Shown one piece after another: positions 54,395 to 62,392 of a DNA stretch of 64,000 nt; positions within the stretch are counted from its first letter, which is position 1, and every line of letters begins with the position of its first letter. The stretch comes from Roseibium alexandrii DFL-11 (GTDB lineage: Bacteria > Pseudomonadota > Alphaproteobacteria > Rhizobiales > Stappiaceae). The translations under genes were made by a program, and so were the position numbers. Below the pieces are notes generated by a model, which was given only the letters and a program-made list of their open reading frames with translations, was not told the DNA's origin and searched no databases. The DNA is taken from the NCBI RefSeq assembly GCF_000158095.2, contig NZ_CM011002.1, forward strand, positions 422,786 through 486,785. The letters run 5' to 3'.

Positions 54395-55731
54395 TGCTGC
54401 GGGCCGCAAAGACCTTGCCGAATTTACAAGGACCGGCGGCCTGGAACCGGATCCTCCCGGCACCGATAGCGGCACAGCGTCTTGACGAGAATATCACTGC
54501 GGACGTTACCATTATCGGCGCCGGGTTCGCCGGGCTCAGCGCGGCCCGGCGGCTGACCCAGATCGATCCCGGCGTCAAGGTGGTGGTGCTGGACGCCTTG
54601 CCTGTTGCAGAGAGCTCTGCCGGCCGCAATTCCGGGTTCATGATCGATCTGCCGCATGAACTGACATCAGAGGACTATGCCGGTGCTGGTGACGACAGGT
54701 CTCTGATAGCCCTCAACCGACAGGCTATCCATTTCGCGCGCGAAGCGGTTGATGAATACCAGATTGACGCGAATTATTTCGACCCGGCGGGCAAGGTAAA
54801 TGGTGCAGCCAGCTTGAAGGCTGCCGCTCATAACGAGAGCTATGCGCTACACCTTGCCAGCCTCGGCGAAGACTATGAACTGCTTGACCCGCGCCAAATG
54901 ACGGAGCTGACGGGAAGCAGGCACTATCTTGGCGGGCTTTACACGCCCGGCACTGTGATGCTGCAGCCAGCAGGCTATATCCGCGGTCTGGCCGCCGGGC
55001 TCCGGCGGACCGGTGTATCAGTCTTTGAAGAGAGCCCGGTTACCTCGTTCTCGGAACAGGACACAGGCTGGCTTATTGAAACGCCGGGAGGCAAGGTCTC
55101 AACCGGTAAGATCATCCTGACGGTCAACGGTCATCTAGAAAGTTTCGGTTATGAACGGAACCGGCTGATGCAGCTGTTTCTATTTGCCGTCATGACACCG
55201 GATCTGGGCGACGATGTCTTGTTGAAACTCGGTGGCCAACCGCGTTGGGGGATCACCCCGTCCGACCCGATGGGGACGACCCTGAGGCGGATTGATACCG
55301 GTCAGGGAGGCAATCGGATTATCACCCGCACCTGTGCAGTTCTGAAGCCGGATATGCGGCTGACGCAAGCGCATGTCGACCGGGCAGCCGCAGTTATGCA
55401 GGACAAGTTCGACCGGCGTTTCCCGAAATTGGCCGGACTGAAGATGAAGTATAGCTGGGCCGGACACCTGTGCCTGTCTATGAACGGTGTGGCCGTGATG
55501 CGCGAACTTGAGGACGGCGTCTATTCCGGCTGTGTTCAGAACGGGCTCGGCACAGCACGTGGAACCCTGACCGGGATGGGCGCCGCGGAACTTACCCTTG
55601 GTATCGAGAGCGACATCACACGGCATTTCGGGGCGGAGGCTTCGCCCAATAAACTGCCGCCGCAGCCGTTTCGCGAACTCGGAGCCAATGTCGTATTGCG
55701 CTGGAAGGAATGGCGGGCTGCTGAAGAATAG
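54394..55731 (+). CDS. FAD-dependent amine/D-amino-acid oxidoreductase (DAO family)
   Basis: This 445-residue flavoprotein has the FAD dinucleotide motif VTIIGAGFAGLSAARRL near 39-55 and the DAO-type SSAGRNSGFMID around 76. It belongs to the family of DadA, PuuB and related amine oxidases. Its ATG overlaps the ALDH stop by one base. By context it may oxidise cis-4-hydroxy-D-proline or an N-methyl derivative to the pyrroline that the DapA-family enzyme uses. PuuB-like polyamine oxidation is an alternative. Confidence 0.85.
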   Translation: MLRAAKTLPNLQGPAAWNRILPAPIAAQRLDENITADVTIIGAGFAGLSAARRLTQIDPGVKVVVLDALPVAESSAGRNSGFMIDLPHELTSEDYAGAGDDRSLIALNRQAIHFAREAVDEYQIDANYFDPAGKVNGAASLKAAAHNESYALHLASLGEDYELLDPRQMTELTGSRHYLGGLYTPGTVMLQPAGYIRGLAAGLRRTGVSVFEESPVTSFSEQDTGWLIETPGGKVSTGKIILTVNGHLESFGYERNRLMQLFLFAVMTPDLGDDVLLKLGGQPRWGITPSDPMGTTLRRIDTGQGGNRIITRTCAVLKPDMRLTQAHVDRAAAVMQDKFDRRFPKLAGLKMKYSWAGHLCLSMNGVAVMRELEDGVYSGCVQNGLGTARGTLTGMGAAELTLGIESDITRHFGAEASPNKLPPQPFRELGANVVLRWKEWRAAEE

Positions 55732-55784
55732 CCGTGCCACGCCGAAAGCATCCAAAAAACAATCAGCCTTTGGCTGTTCAAAAC

Positions 55785-56807
55785 TCAATAGACCAAACCG
55801 AAGGCATAACCGGCGAGTAGCGAGCCTGTGATGGCCAGCGCCAGGTAGAGCAGGAAGGGCCGCAGCTTGAGCACGGGGAAGATTGCGAGTGCGCCCCAAA
55901 TGCTGACGACGCCTCCAGAGACGAGGAAAGCCATCGCCGCGCCCGGAGACATGCCGTTATCGACAAGACCGCGCGTGAGCGGCAAGGCGGCGTAGCCGTC
56001 AATATAGGCAGGCGCCCCAACAAAAACGGCAGCAGGGATCGCCCACCATTTGTCGGCGCCGACATATACAGCGAGAGAGCCTGGCGTCAGCGCCTGGTTC
56101 AAGGCAAATTCGGCAAAGAAGGCCGGGATCAGGCAAGACAGGATCAGGCGTGTGGTGACAAATACCTGACGATAGAACGCCTCGCGCCGGTTTGCGTCCC
56201 GCCAGATTGCTGACGAAAAGGTGGCAAGTTCGCAGCAGGATCTCGTCGCGAGGGACGAAGCCAAACCGTTATCACGCAAAGCGGACTGGCCGGATTGCCC
56301 GGCCGTCAAAAATGCCGTCACAGTGCCGCCGAACAGGCCGAGCCCGAAGGCTGCAACAGTTTTTCCAATGGCAAAAGCAAGGCCCAGAGTTGCCGCCGTT
56401 GTCGCAAGCATTGCCGGATCGGTGACCGGCGAAGACAGCCAGAAAGCCATGACGGGTGCGAGCGGCACACCGGCTGCGAGAAGGCCGACCATCAAGGGCA
56501 GAACCGTGACGCCACACACGGGCGTGATCGCACCGATCGCCGCGGCGGCCAAGACGGCACGTGCCATATGCCCCTCAAAGGCCCGGCTGATGATCTTGTC
56601 GGCGCCGCTGGCCATGATCCAGGCTGTGAGGAGGATGCCCGGCACGACCAGTGGGGCAACAGCAATGAGCCCCTCAATGGTGAAGACCACGCCATTCCAG
56701 GCGAAACGTGGCCAAAGCCATGACATAACCGCGAGGAGCAAAAAACCGCCCCCGGCAAAATGCATGCGCGTCGGACGTTGGACTGAGGCGGCTGACTGAT
56801 CTGCCAT
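55785..56807 (-). CDS. ArsP-type permease (COG0701)
   Basis: This is a 340-residue membrane protein with eight or more helices. PLVVPGILLTAWI and the two matching repeats (AIGAITPVCGVTVLPLMVGLLAAGVPLAPVMAFWLSSPV near 115, and PAAVFVGAPAYIDGYAALPLTRGLVDNGMSPGAAMAF near 255) mark the permease_ArsP superfamily. No arsenic gene is nearby. It diverges from a LysR gene with a dyad between them, so that regulator probably controls it; the substrate is unknown. Confidence 0.8.
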   Translation of the reverse strand: MADQSAASVQRPTRMHFAGGGFLLLAVMSWLWPRFAWNGVVFTIEGLIAVAPLVVPGILLTAWIMASGADKIISRAFEGHMARAVLAAAAIGAITPVCGVTVLPLMVGLLAAGVPLAPVMAFWLSSPVTDPAMLATTAATLGLAFAIGKTVAAFGLGLFGGTVTAFLTAGQSGQSALRDNGLASSLATRSCCELATFSSAIWRDANRREAFYRQVFVTTRLILSCLIPAFFAEFALNQALTPGSLAVYVGADKWWAIPAAVFVGAPAYIDGYAALPLTRGLVDNGMSPGAAMAFLVSGGVVSIWGALAIFPVLKLRPFLLYLALAITGSLLAGYAFGLVY

Positions 56808-56866
56808 GTCGATCTCCTGAACTTGACGGGAGCAGGATAGGTGTGCAGCCTTCATAAGAAAAACGA

Positions 56867-56886
56867 ATATCTTTAATATCAGATAT
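56867..56886. promoter_or_regulatory. inverted repeat ATATCT-N8-AGATAT, LysR-type operator
   Basis: The 6-bp arms with an 8-bp spacer lie between the divergent permease (start 56807) and LysR (start 56898) genes. The layout matches the T-N11-A pattern of LysR sites. It overlaps the LysR promoter region, which suits autoregulation. Confidence 0.5.
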
Positions 56887-56897
56887 CGGGATAATAG

Positions 56898-57749
56898 ATG
56901 AGTAATCTCGACAGTGATTTGCTCAGGACCTTCCTGATGGTTGCGGCAACCGGCAGCATCACGGAAGGTGCCCGGGTTATCGGCCGGTCGCAATCTGCCA
57001 CCAGCTTGCAGATCATGCGTCTGGAAGACGTTGTGGGGCGTCCAGTTTTTGACCGGACAGGGCGCGGGGTGTCGTTATCGGAAACAGGTGAACGATTGTT
57101 ACCGGTCGCGCGGGAGGTAATCGGGCGTCTTGATGGGGCGCTCCGCGAAATTACTTCCGATGGTTTGCGCGGCAGGTTGCGGCTTGCAATCCCGGATGAT
57201 CACGGGCAGGTCAAGCTTGCGGCGATCCTTGGCGCATTTGCGCAATCGCACCCGCAAGTCGAATTGGAGGTGACTTGTTCGATCAGCACGGAATTTCCGG
57301 AAATGATTGCCAAGGGGCAACTCGATCTCGCCGTCTACGAAGTTGAGACGCCGCAAGCCTTTGAAGAAGTGATCCATGAAGACCCGACCTGTTGGGTGGG
57401 TGCCAAGCATCAGTCATTGCTGGAGAACGAGGTGATGCCGGTTGCGCTGTTTGACCGGGCCTGCTGGTGGAGAGATGCCGCGATTGCTGCGCTTGAGAGA
57501 AGTGGTCGGCCGTACAGGATAGTCTTTTCCAGTCAGAGTGTTGCCGGTGTGACCGCGGCTGTCGAGGCGGGCATCGCAATCGGCTTGCTCGGCAGGTCGT
57601 CGATAAGTTCGCAAATGCAGGAGCTTGGTAAGAAGGACGGGTTTGGTGGGACGCCGGTATCCCGGCTGGTTATCGGCACTTCGGAGGGCGGCGACAAGGA
57701 TCTGGTAGCTACCATGTCGGAAGCTATTCGCATGGCGTTTAAGAGTTGA
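56898..57749 (+). CDS. LysR family transcriptional regulator
   Basis: This 283-residue LysR protein has the HTH LDSDLLRTFLMVAATGSITEGARVIGRSQSATSLQIMRLE and an effector domain after about residue 88 (GRLRLAIPDDHG). Its divergent neighbour is the ArsP-like permease, the most likely target. Convergent to it is the betaine SDR operon, which it might also influence. The effector is unknown. Confidence 0.88.
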   Translation: MSNLDSDLLRTFLMVAATGSITEGARVIGRSQSATSLQIMRLEDVVGRPVFDRTGRGVSLSETGERLLPVAREVIGRLDGALREITSDGLRGRLRLAIPDDHGQVKLAAILGAFAQSHPQVELEVTCSISTEFPEMIAKGQLDLAVYEVETPQAFEEVIHEDPTCWVGAKHQSLLENEVMPVALFDRACWWRDAAIAALERSGRPYRIVFSSQSVAGVTAAVEAGIAIGLLGRSSISSQMQELGKKDGFGGTPVSRLVIGTSEGGDKDLVATMSEAIRMAFKS

Positions 57750-57769
57750 GAATGCCGCAATCTTGGCGA

Positions 57770-58504
57770 TCAGGGTAGGCTAAGCCGGCTCATGCGACCG
57801 CCGTCAACGGTATAGATCTGGCCGGTGATGAAGCCGCTCTCCTCCGCAGCCAGAAAGGCAACAAGCGCTGCCACTTCTTTCGGGGCTCCCGTGCGGCCGA
57901 CTGGATGGATTTTGCCGATGTTCCGTCTGAAGGCCTCCACGTCAGGCTGGGCTGAAATGAAATCGAGGTTCAGGTCGGTGTCGATCCACCCAGGGGCAAC
58001 GGCGTTGCAGCGGATGCCGTCCTGGCCATGGTCAACTGCGATCGCACGGGTCAGCCCGTGCAGTCCTGCCTTGGAGGCCGCATAGGCGGCATGATGAGGA
58101 TTGCATCCAATACCTTCGATTGATCCCACATTGACGATCGTGCCTTTGGTGACGCGCAAATGGGGCAGGGCGTGCTTGACAAGCAGGAAGGGGGCCGTGA
58201 GATTGACGGTCAGGCTGCGCTGCCAATCTTCCAGTGTCATGTCCTCGACACTGGCTTCCTGCATCAGCCCGGCATTGTTGACCAGAACATCAAGCCGCCC
58301 TGACGCGGTTATGACCGCCGAGATCACTTTGGCGAGTGCGGCGCTATCTGAAAAATCGGCACAAACATGCTCGAATTCTGTGTCTTCACTGCGCTGGGCT
58401 GTGAAGACCCGGGCGCCTTCATCGCGCAGACGAAGTGCAATTGCCCTCCCGATCCCGCTGCGCCCGCCGGTGACCAGCGCCGTCTTGCCTTCAAAGCGTG
58501 TCAT
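57770..58504 (-). CDS. SDR family oxidoreductase
   Basis: This 244-residue classical short-chain dehydrogenase has the cofactor motif TGGRSGIGRA (residues 12-21), NNAGLMQ, catalytic Ser in NVGSIEG, Y-A-A-S-K, and C-terminal GQIYTVDGG. Its start overlaps the stop of the upstream SDR by 4 bp. It is the last gene of the MttB-HpbD operon. It could oxidise or reduce a hydroxyl/keto group of the betaine or its products. Confidence 0.9.
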   Translation of the reverse strand: MTRFEGKTALVTGGRSGIGRAIALRLRDEGARVFTAQRSEDTEFEHVCADFSDSAALAKVISAVITASGRLDVLVNNAGLMQEASVEDMTLEDWQRSLTVNLTAPFLLVKHALPHLRVTKGTIVNVGSIEGIGCNPHHAAYAASKAGLHGLTRAIAVDHGQDGIRCNAVAPGWIDTDLNLDFISAQPDVEAFRRNIGKIHPVGRTGAPKEVAALVAFLAAEESGFITGQIYTVDGGRMSRLSLP

Positions 58505-59232
58505 GCAACCGATTTCCCGCCATTGACCTCGACCAGCGCGCCGCACATGTACCGGGCCGCATCGGAGGCCAGAAACAGCACGACATCGGCAATGTCATCC
58601 GGTTTTGCGACACGGCCAAGCGGGACGGTATTGCCGAGTTCGTAAATCGCGGTTTCAGGATCGAACCCCCGTTTTTCAAAACCGCTGCGCAACATCGGAG
58701 TGTCGACCTCGTTCGGGCAGACCGCGTTGATGCGAACACCTTGTTGGGCATGGTCCCGGCCCATGCATTGGGTCAGTGAGGCAATTGCCGCCTTTGTCAT
58801 GCAATAGACAGCGTGATTTGGACCGGGATGAACGCCCCAGCAGGAGGCAAGATTGACAATGGCGCCGCCGCCACCTTCTGCCAGGATCGGGATGCCCGCC
58901 CGGCAGATCCGGAACGGGGCCTCGACATTGACGCCCACCGAAAGATCCCAGTCACGGTCGCTGGTGTCCGTAACCGGGCCGCGCGTGATCACTCCGGCGT
59001 TGTTGATGATGATGTCAAGACCCCCGAGAGCCTTGGCCGCAGCGTTTGGAAGATCGTCCGTATAGGCCTGATCCAGCAGGTCGCCGGGCAGAGCCACCTC
59101 AGCTGAGAGGCCATTGCACTTGAAATCAGCAACTGCGACGGCGGCACCCTCATCACGCAGCATCCTGGTGATGACATGACCCATCCCGCCGGCGGCGCCG
59201 GTCACGAGCACTTTTTTGTTTGAAAATCGCAT
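58501..59232 (-). CDS. SDR family oxidoreductase
   Basis: This 243-residue SDR has TGAAGGMGH at the cofactor site, NNAGVIT, active Ser in NLASCWG, Y-C-M-T-K and a C-terminal GALVEVNGG. It is paired with a second SDR and sits 25 bp after hpbD. Two consecutive dehydrogenases suggest an oxidation/reduction of the 4-hydroxyl group or of a carbinol intermediate. Roles are inferred only. Confidence 0.9.
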   Translation of the reverse strand: MRFSNKKVLVTGAAGGMGHVITRMLRDEGAAVAVADFKCNGLSAEVALPGDLLDQAYTDDLPNAAAKALGGLDIIINNAGVITRGPVTDTSDRDWDLSVGVNVEAPFRICRAGIPILAEGGGGAIVNLASCWGVHPGPNHAVYCMTKAAIASLTQCMGRDHAQQGVRINAVCPNEVDTPMLRSGFEKRGFDPETAIYELGNTVPLGRVAKPDDIADVVLFLASDAARYMCGALVEVNGGKSVA

Positions 59233-59257
59233 GACACCTCCGATTGGTCCAAACAGC

Positions 59258-60361
59258 CTAGAATGACGCGACAGGTGCCCCGAACAGGGCTTCATCAGGG
59301 ACCACGCCGAGACCAGGGCCGGCCGGGACGTTCAAATGCCCGTCAACGATGTTGACAGGGTTACGGCTGTCATAGTTGCTGTCAATGTATGGCTGGGCGA
59401 TCCAGACTCCTTCGAGGAACTTCGGGTGGACCGTGGCCGCGATCTGAACGCAAGCCGCAGCGATGATATCGCCGCCCCAGCTGTCGTCGCAGGTGTGGGG
59501 CAGAGCCGCGGCTTCGCAAATATCGCGAAACACTGACATGGGTTGCAACCCGCCGATCCGCGTTAGCTTCATGCCGAAGCCATCGCAGATCCCGTCGCCG
59601 ATGGCGCGCACCACTGCCGAAATGTCGGTTGCCGATTCATCCAGGTAGACCCCGTGTCCCAGCTGATGCCGGATGCGGGCAACCTCTTCGATCGTGTTGC
59701 AGGGCTGTTCCAGAACGATAGGAATGTCGAGGCAGGAGCGGCTCACGCGCAAGGCCTCTTGCGATGTCCAGCCTCGGTTTCCGTCGACGATCAACCGCAT
59801 CCGTGTGCCGACCGCTTCCCAAACCTTGCGGATCGTCTCAATATCCAGATCGACCGCGCGACCGCCGACCTTGATTTGCATGCGTTTGAAGCCCTGATCT
59901 GCCTTGTCCTTGGCAATCCGGGCAATATCCTCCGGCGACCCGACGCCCGAGGCAAAATAGGAGGGCACTTTTTCGGTCATTGCACCGCCCAGTAGGTCGG
60001 CAACACTGAGACCCGTGCGTTTCCCGAGAAGATCATGGGCTGCAATGTCGAAGGCTGCCTTTGCATAGGCGTGTCCGTTTAACCGCTTGTCCATCAGCCG
60101 CTGAAAGGCGCGCAGGCCGGTTACGTCGGCGCCGATCAGGCCGGGTGCGATTTCCTTGATCGCCGCCAGCGCACCAGCGGCGTGCGCGGGCGCGTAGACG
60201 GGCCCTACCGGGCAGGTCTCTCCCCAGCCAGCGGCGCCGGTTTCATCGACGATCTTGACCAATGTGGTTTCCAGCACGTCCACCACGGTCGAAGCCATGA
60301 CATAGGGCCCGTCTTTGACCGGCAGGGTATGGCTGTAGACATGGATTTCTCGAATGCGCAT
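59258..60361 (-). CDS. hpbD: 4-hydroxyproline betaine 2-epimerase (enolase superfamily)
   Basis: HpbD epimerises C2 of trans-4-hydroxy-L-proline betaine (and proline betaine). The 367-residue enzyme agrees, as far as I recall, along most of its length with Pelagibaca Hpb[27 protein letters not shown] and a matching C-terminal [15 protein letters not shown]. Residues of the muconate-lactonising group are intact: acid/base Lys164 (QIKVGG) and Lys265 (GMKLTR), metal ligands Asp193, Glu218 and Asp241. A simple mandelate-racemase homologue is the alternative. It lies downstream of the MttB-family gene. Confidence 0.85.
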   Translation of the reverse strand: MRIREIHVYSHTLPVKDGPYVMASTVVDVLETTLVKIVDETGAAGWGETCPVGPVYAPAHAAGALAAIKEIAPGLIGADVTGLRAFQRLMDKRLNGHAYAKAAFDIAAHDLLGKRTGLSVADLLGGAMTEKVPSYFASGVGSPEDIARIAKDKADQGFKRMQIKVGGRAVDLDIETIRKVWEAVGTRMRLIVDGNRGWTSQEALRVSRSCLDIPIVLEQPCNTIEEVARIRHQLGHGVYLDESATDISAVVRAIGDGICDGFGMKLTRIGGLQPMSVFRDICEAAALPHTCDDSWGGDIIAAACVQIAATVHPKFLEGVWIAQPYIDSNYDSRNPVNIVDGHLNVPAGPGLGVVPDEALFGAPVASF

Positions 60362-60426
60362 GCGGCAATGCCTTCAAATAGTATCAGCGCTAGACGGCTC
60401 AATCAGGCGTCGCGGAAGCGGAAGAA

Positions 60427-61974
60427 TTAGTAGTCCTGGTTCAGGGCATCTTCGGCAGGGATCTCCCGTTCGCGACGGGCGATGTAGTCCAAAAGAGCCT
60501 CGTTCTTCGCTTCGTCGAGTTTCGGTTCCTGATACTCCAACAAGAGCTTGCGAGCTTGAGTAAGGGCACGCTTTGTAATCTCGACTTCGCCCTCGGCCTT
60601 CCACTGTTCGATCGAGTTGTTGTCGAACATGTCTGGCATGAAGAAGGCCCGTTGGAAGTTTTCCTGGGTGTGAGGATGGCCTAGATAGTGACCGCCCGGG
60701 CCGACGTCGCGGACGGCCGACAACGCTTCATCGAAATCATCCCAGCGCGGTCCTTCGGCCATGCGATAGGCCATGGCGCATTGTTCGGCATCGACAATGA
60801 ACTTGGCTACTGAACAGTGCATGCCGGCTTCGTTCCAGCCAGCGGCGTGCCAGATGTAGTTGGCACCGGCATGGATCACAGCGCTCAAAGTTGCTGCACT
60901 CTCATAACCTGCCTGCGCATCGAACGTCTTGGCGCCGCCGAGCGAGCCGGAGGTCCGCCAGGGCACATTGTAGTAGCGCGCAAGCTGCCCGATCAGAAAA
61001 TTCATCAGGCTGATTTCGGGTGTTCCGGCCATCGGCGCGCCCGATTTCATGGAAACTGTCGACAAGTAATGGCCATAGATCGCCGGTGCGCCCTTGCGGA
61101 TCACCTGGGTGTAGGCGAGTGCGCTCAAGGCTTCGGCGTTGAGCTGGGCGACGGCGGGCACGACAGAGGCTGGTGTATTGGCGCCTCCGAGCACGAAGGG
61201 GGAGCACAGCACCGGCTGGTTGCGTCTGGAAAAAGCCCGCATGGCCCCCAGCATTGTCTCGTCCCAGACCAAAGGTGAGTTGCCGTTGCAGTTGCCGGTC
61301 GTGACCGGGTGATCTTCCAGGTAATCCTCACCGAAGAGGAGGGCGCACATCTCCACCACGTCTTCGGCATTCTTCGGGCTTGTGGTCATGCCCATGAAGG
61401 TTTTGTCCGAATACTTGATCGATGAATAGGTGATACGCAGGTGGCGGTGGCTGATGGGGTGATCATACGGCTCGACGATATGGTGCGCGCTGGAGTGCAT
61501 CGCCGGCAGCATATGGCTGAGTTTATGGAACATCGCGAGATCGTCCAGCGTCGGGTTGCGGCGCTCATCGTCGAGATCCCGAATGAAAGGGGCTCCGGTC
61601 ATGGGCACGAACATCGACCGGTTTCCACCAAGCGGAACGTTCTTTGCCGGGTTGCGAGCGTGATATGTGAAGCTGGAGGGGATCGTGCGGATCAGCTCGC
61701 GTACCAGGCCACGGTCAATATAAACCCGTTCTCCTTCCACCTTGGCACCGGCTTTGCGCCAGTCGTCCAGTGCGATTGCGTCCCGGAATATGATCCCGAC
61801 CTCTTCCAGAATTTTCATGGAGGCATCGTCGAGGCGCTGAATCTGATCCTGATCCAAGGGTTCGCACAAAGGCAGCTTTCGGGTGAGACCCGGCAGCATT
61901 TGGTGATCAGGTGCGGTGCGAAGTGCACGGCGGCCGGCACGGCCACCGCTTCGGCTGCGCGTTGCGACACTCAT
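60427..61974 (-). CDS. MttB/trimethylamine methyltransferase family protein (non-pyrrolysine)
   Basis: This 515-residue protein of the trimethylamine methyltransferase superfamily is translated without any in-frame stop, so it is the non-pyrrolysine type. Relatives demethylate glycine betaine (MtgB), proline betaine (MtpB) or carnitine (MtcB), passing the methyl to a corrinoid protein. Segments: LDDASMKILEEVGI near 70, RNPAKNVPLGG, MTTSPKNAED, HAAGWNEAGMHCS. No corrinoid protein, activator or folate methyltransferase is in the window. A GGAG site precedes the ATG at 61974. Confidence 0.85.
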   Translation of the reverse strand: MSVATRSRSGGRAGRRALRTAPDHQMLPGLTRKLPLCEPLDQDQIQRLDDASMKILEEVGIIFRDAIALDDWRKAGAKVEGERVYIDRGLVRELIRTIPSSFTYHARNPAKNVPLGGNRSMFVPMTGAPFIRDLDDERRNPTLDDLAMFHKLSHMLPAMHSSAHHIVEPYDHPISHRHLRITYSSIKYSDKTFMGMTTSPKNAEDVVEMCALLFGEDYLEDHPVTTGNCNGNSPLVWDETMLGAMRAFSRRNQPVLCSPFVLGGANTPASVVPAVAQLNAEALSALAYTQVIRKGAPAIYGHYLSTVSMKSGAPMAGTPEISLMNFLIGQLARYYNVPWRTSGSLGGAKTFDAQAGYESAATLSAVIHAGANYIWHAAGWNEAGMHCSVAKFIVDAEQCAMAYRMAEGPRWDDFDEALSAVRDVGPGGHYLGHPHTQENFQRAFFMPDMFDNNSIEQWKAEGEVEITKRALTQARKLLLEYQEPKLDEAKNEALLDYIARREREIPAEDALNQDY

Positions 61975-62208
61975 AGGGGACTCCGAAGGTGGTTCACTTC
62001 CGTCAGGATGCGCGGGATGAGGCGCGACAACGCGCGGTAAACCGAACTTGAACAGCATTTTCCGACATTGCCGGAAAATTCTCGTTGCTCGGAGCCGAAA
62101 TAATTTTCAGAAGCCTCGAAGCAGATAATAATAATGGCGCTTTTTTGTTTTTCCGTTCGGTCAAAATTCAATGTTGTGCTGAAGTAATGTTGCTTTGCAC
62201 AATTCTAT

Positions 62209-62222
62209 GGCACGCTGTTAGC
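62209..62222 (+). promoter_or_regulatory. sigma-54 promoter, GG-N10-GC
   Basis: TGGCACG-CTGT-TAGCA (62208-62223) has the invariant GG (62209-62210) and GC (62221-62222) exactly 10 bp apart and only one mismatch to the TGGCACG-N4-TTGCA consensus. It points at the ABC binding-protein gene at 62393. The rest of the 418-bp gap between the divergent genes is AT-rich with no other gene. Confidence 0.6.
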
Positions 62223-62392
62223 ATTAAAAATTTTAAACGTTGAATTTTGCCAAAGGGGTAGTCGCGGTGGTGGAGTTCGTGTTTTGTTATCTACATGTCG
62301 CAAACGAGCATCGCAGTTACTCAAGAATTTGCGGATGCTACGTGTGGGAATTTTACTGTCGACAGCTTTGAATAATCCAGATGGGGAGACAG

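Noticed and set aside
60427..61974. Pyrrolysine-containing trimethylamine methyltransferase (mttB)
   Set aside because: No in-frame UAG occurs within the conserved part; it is the non-pyrrolysine type.
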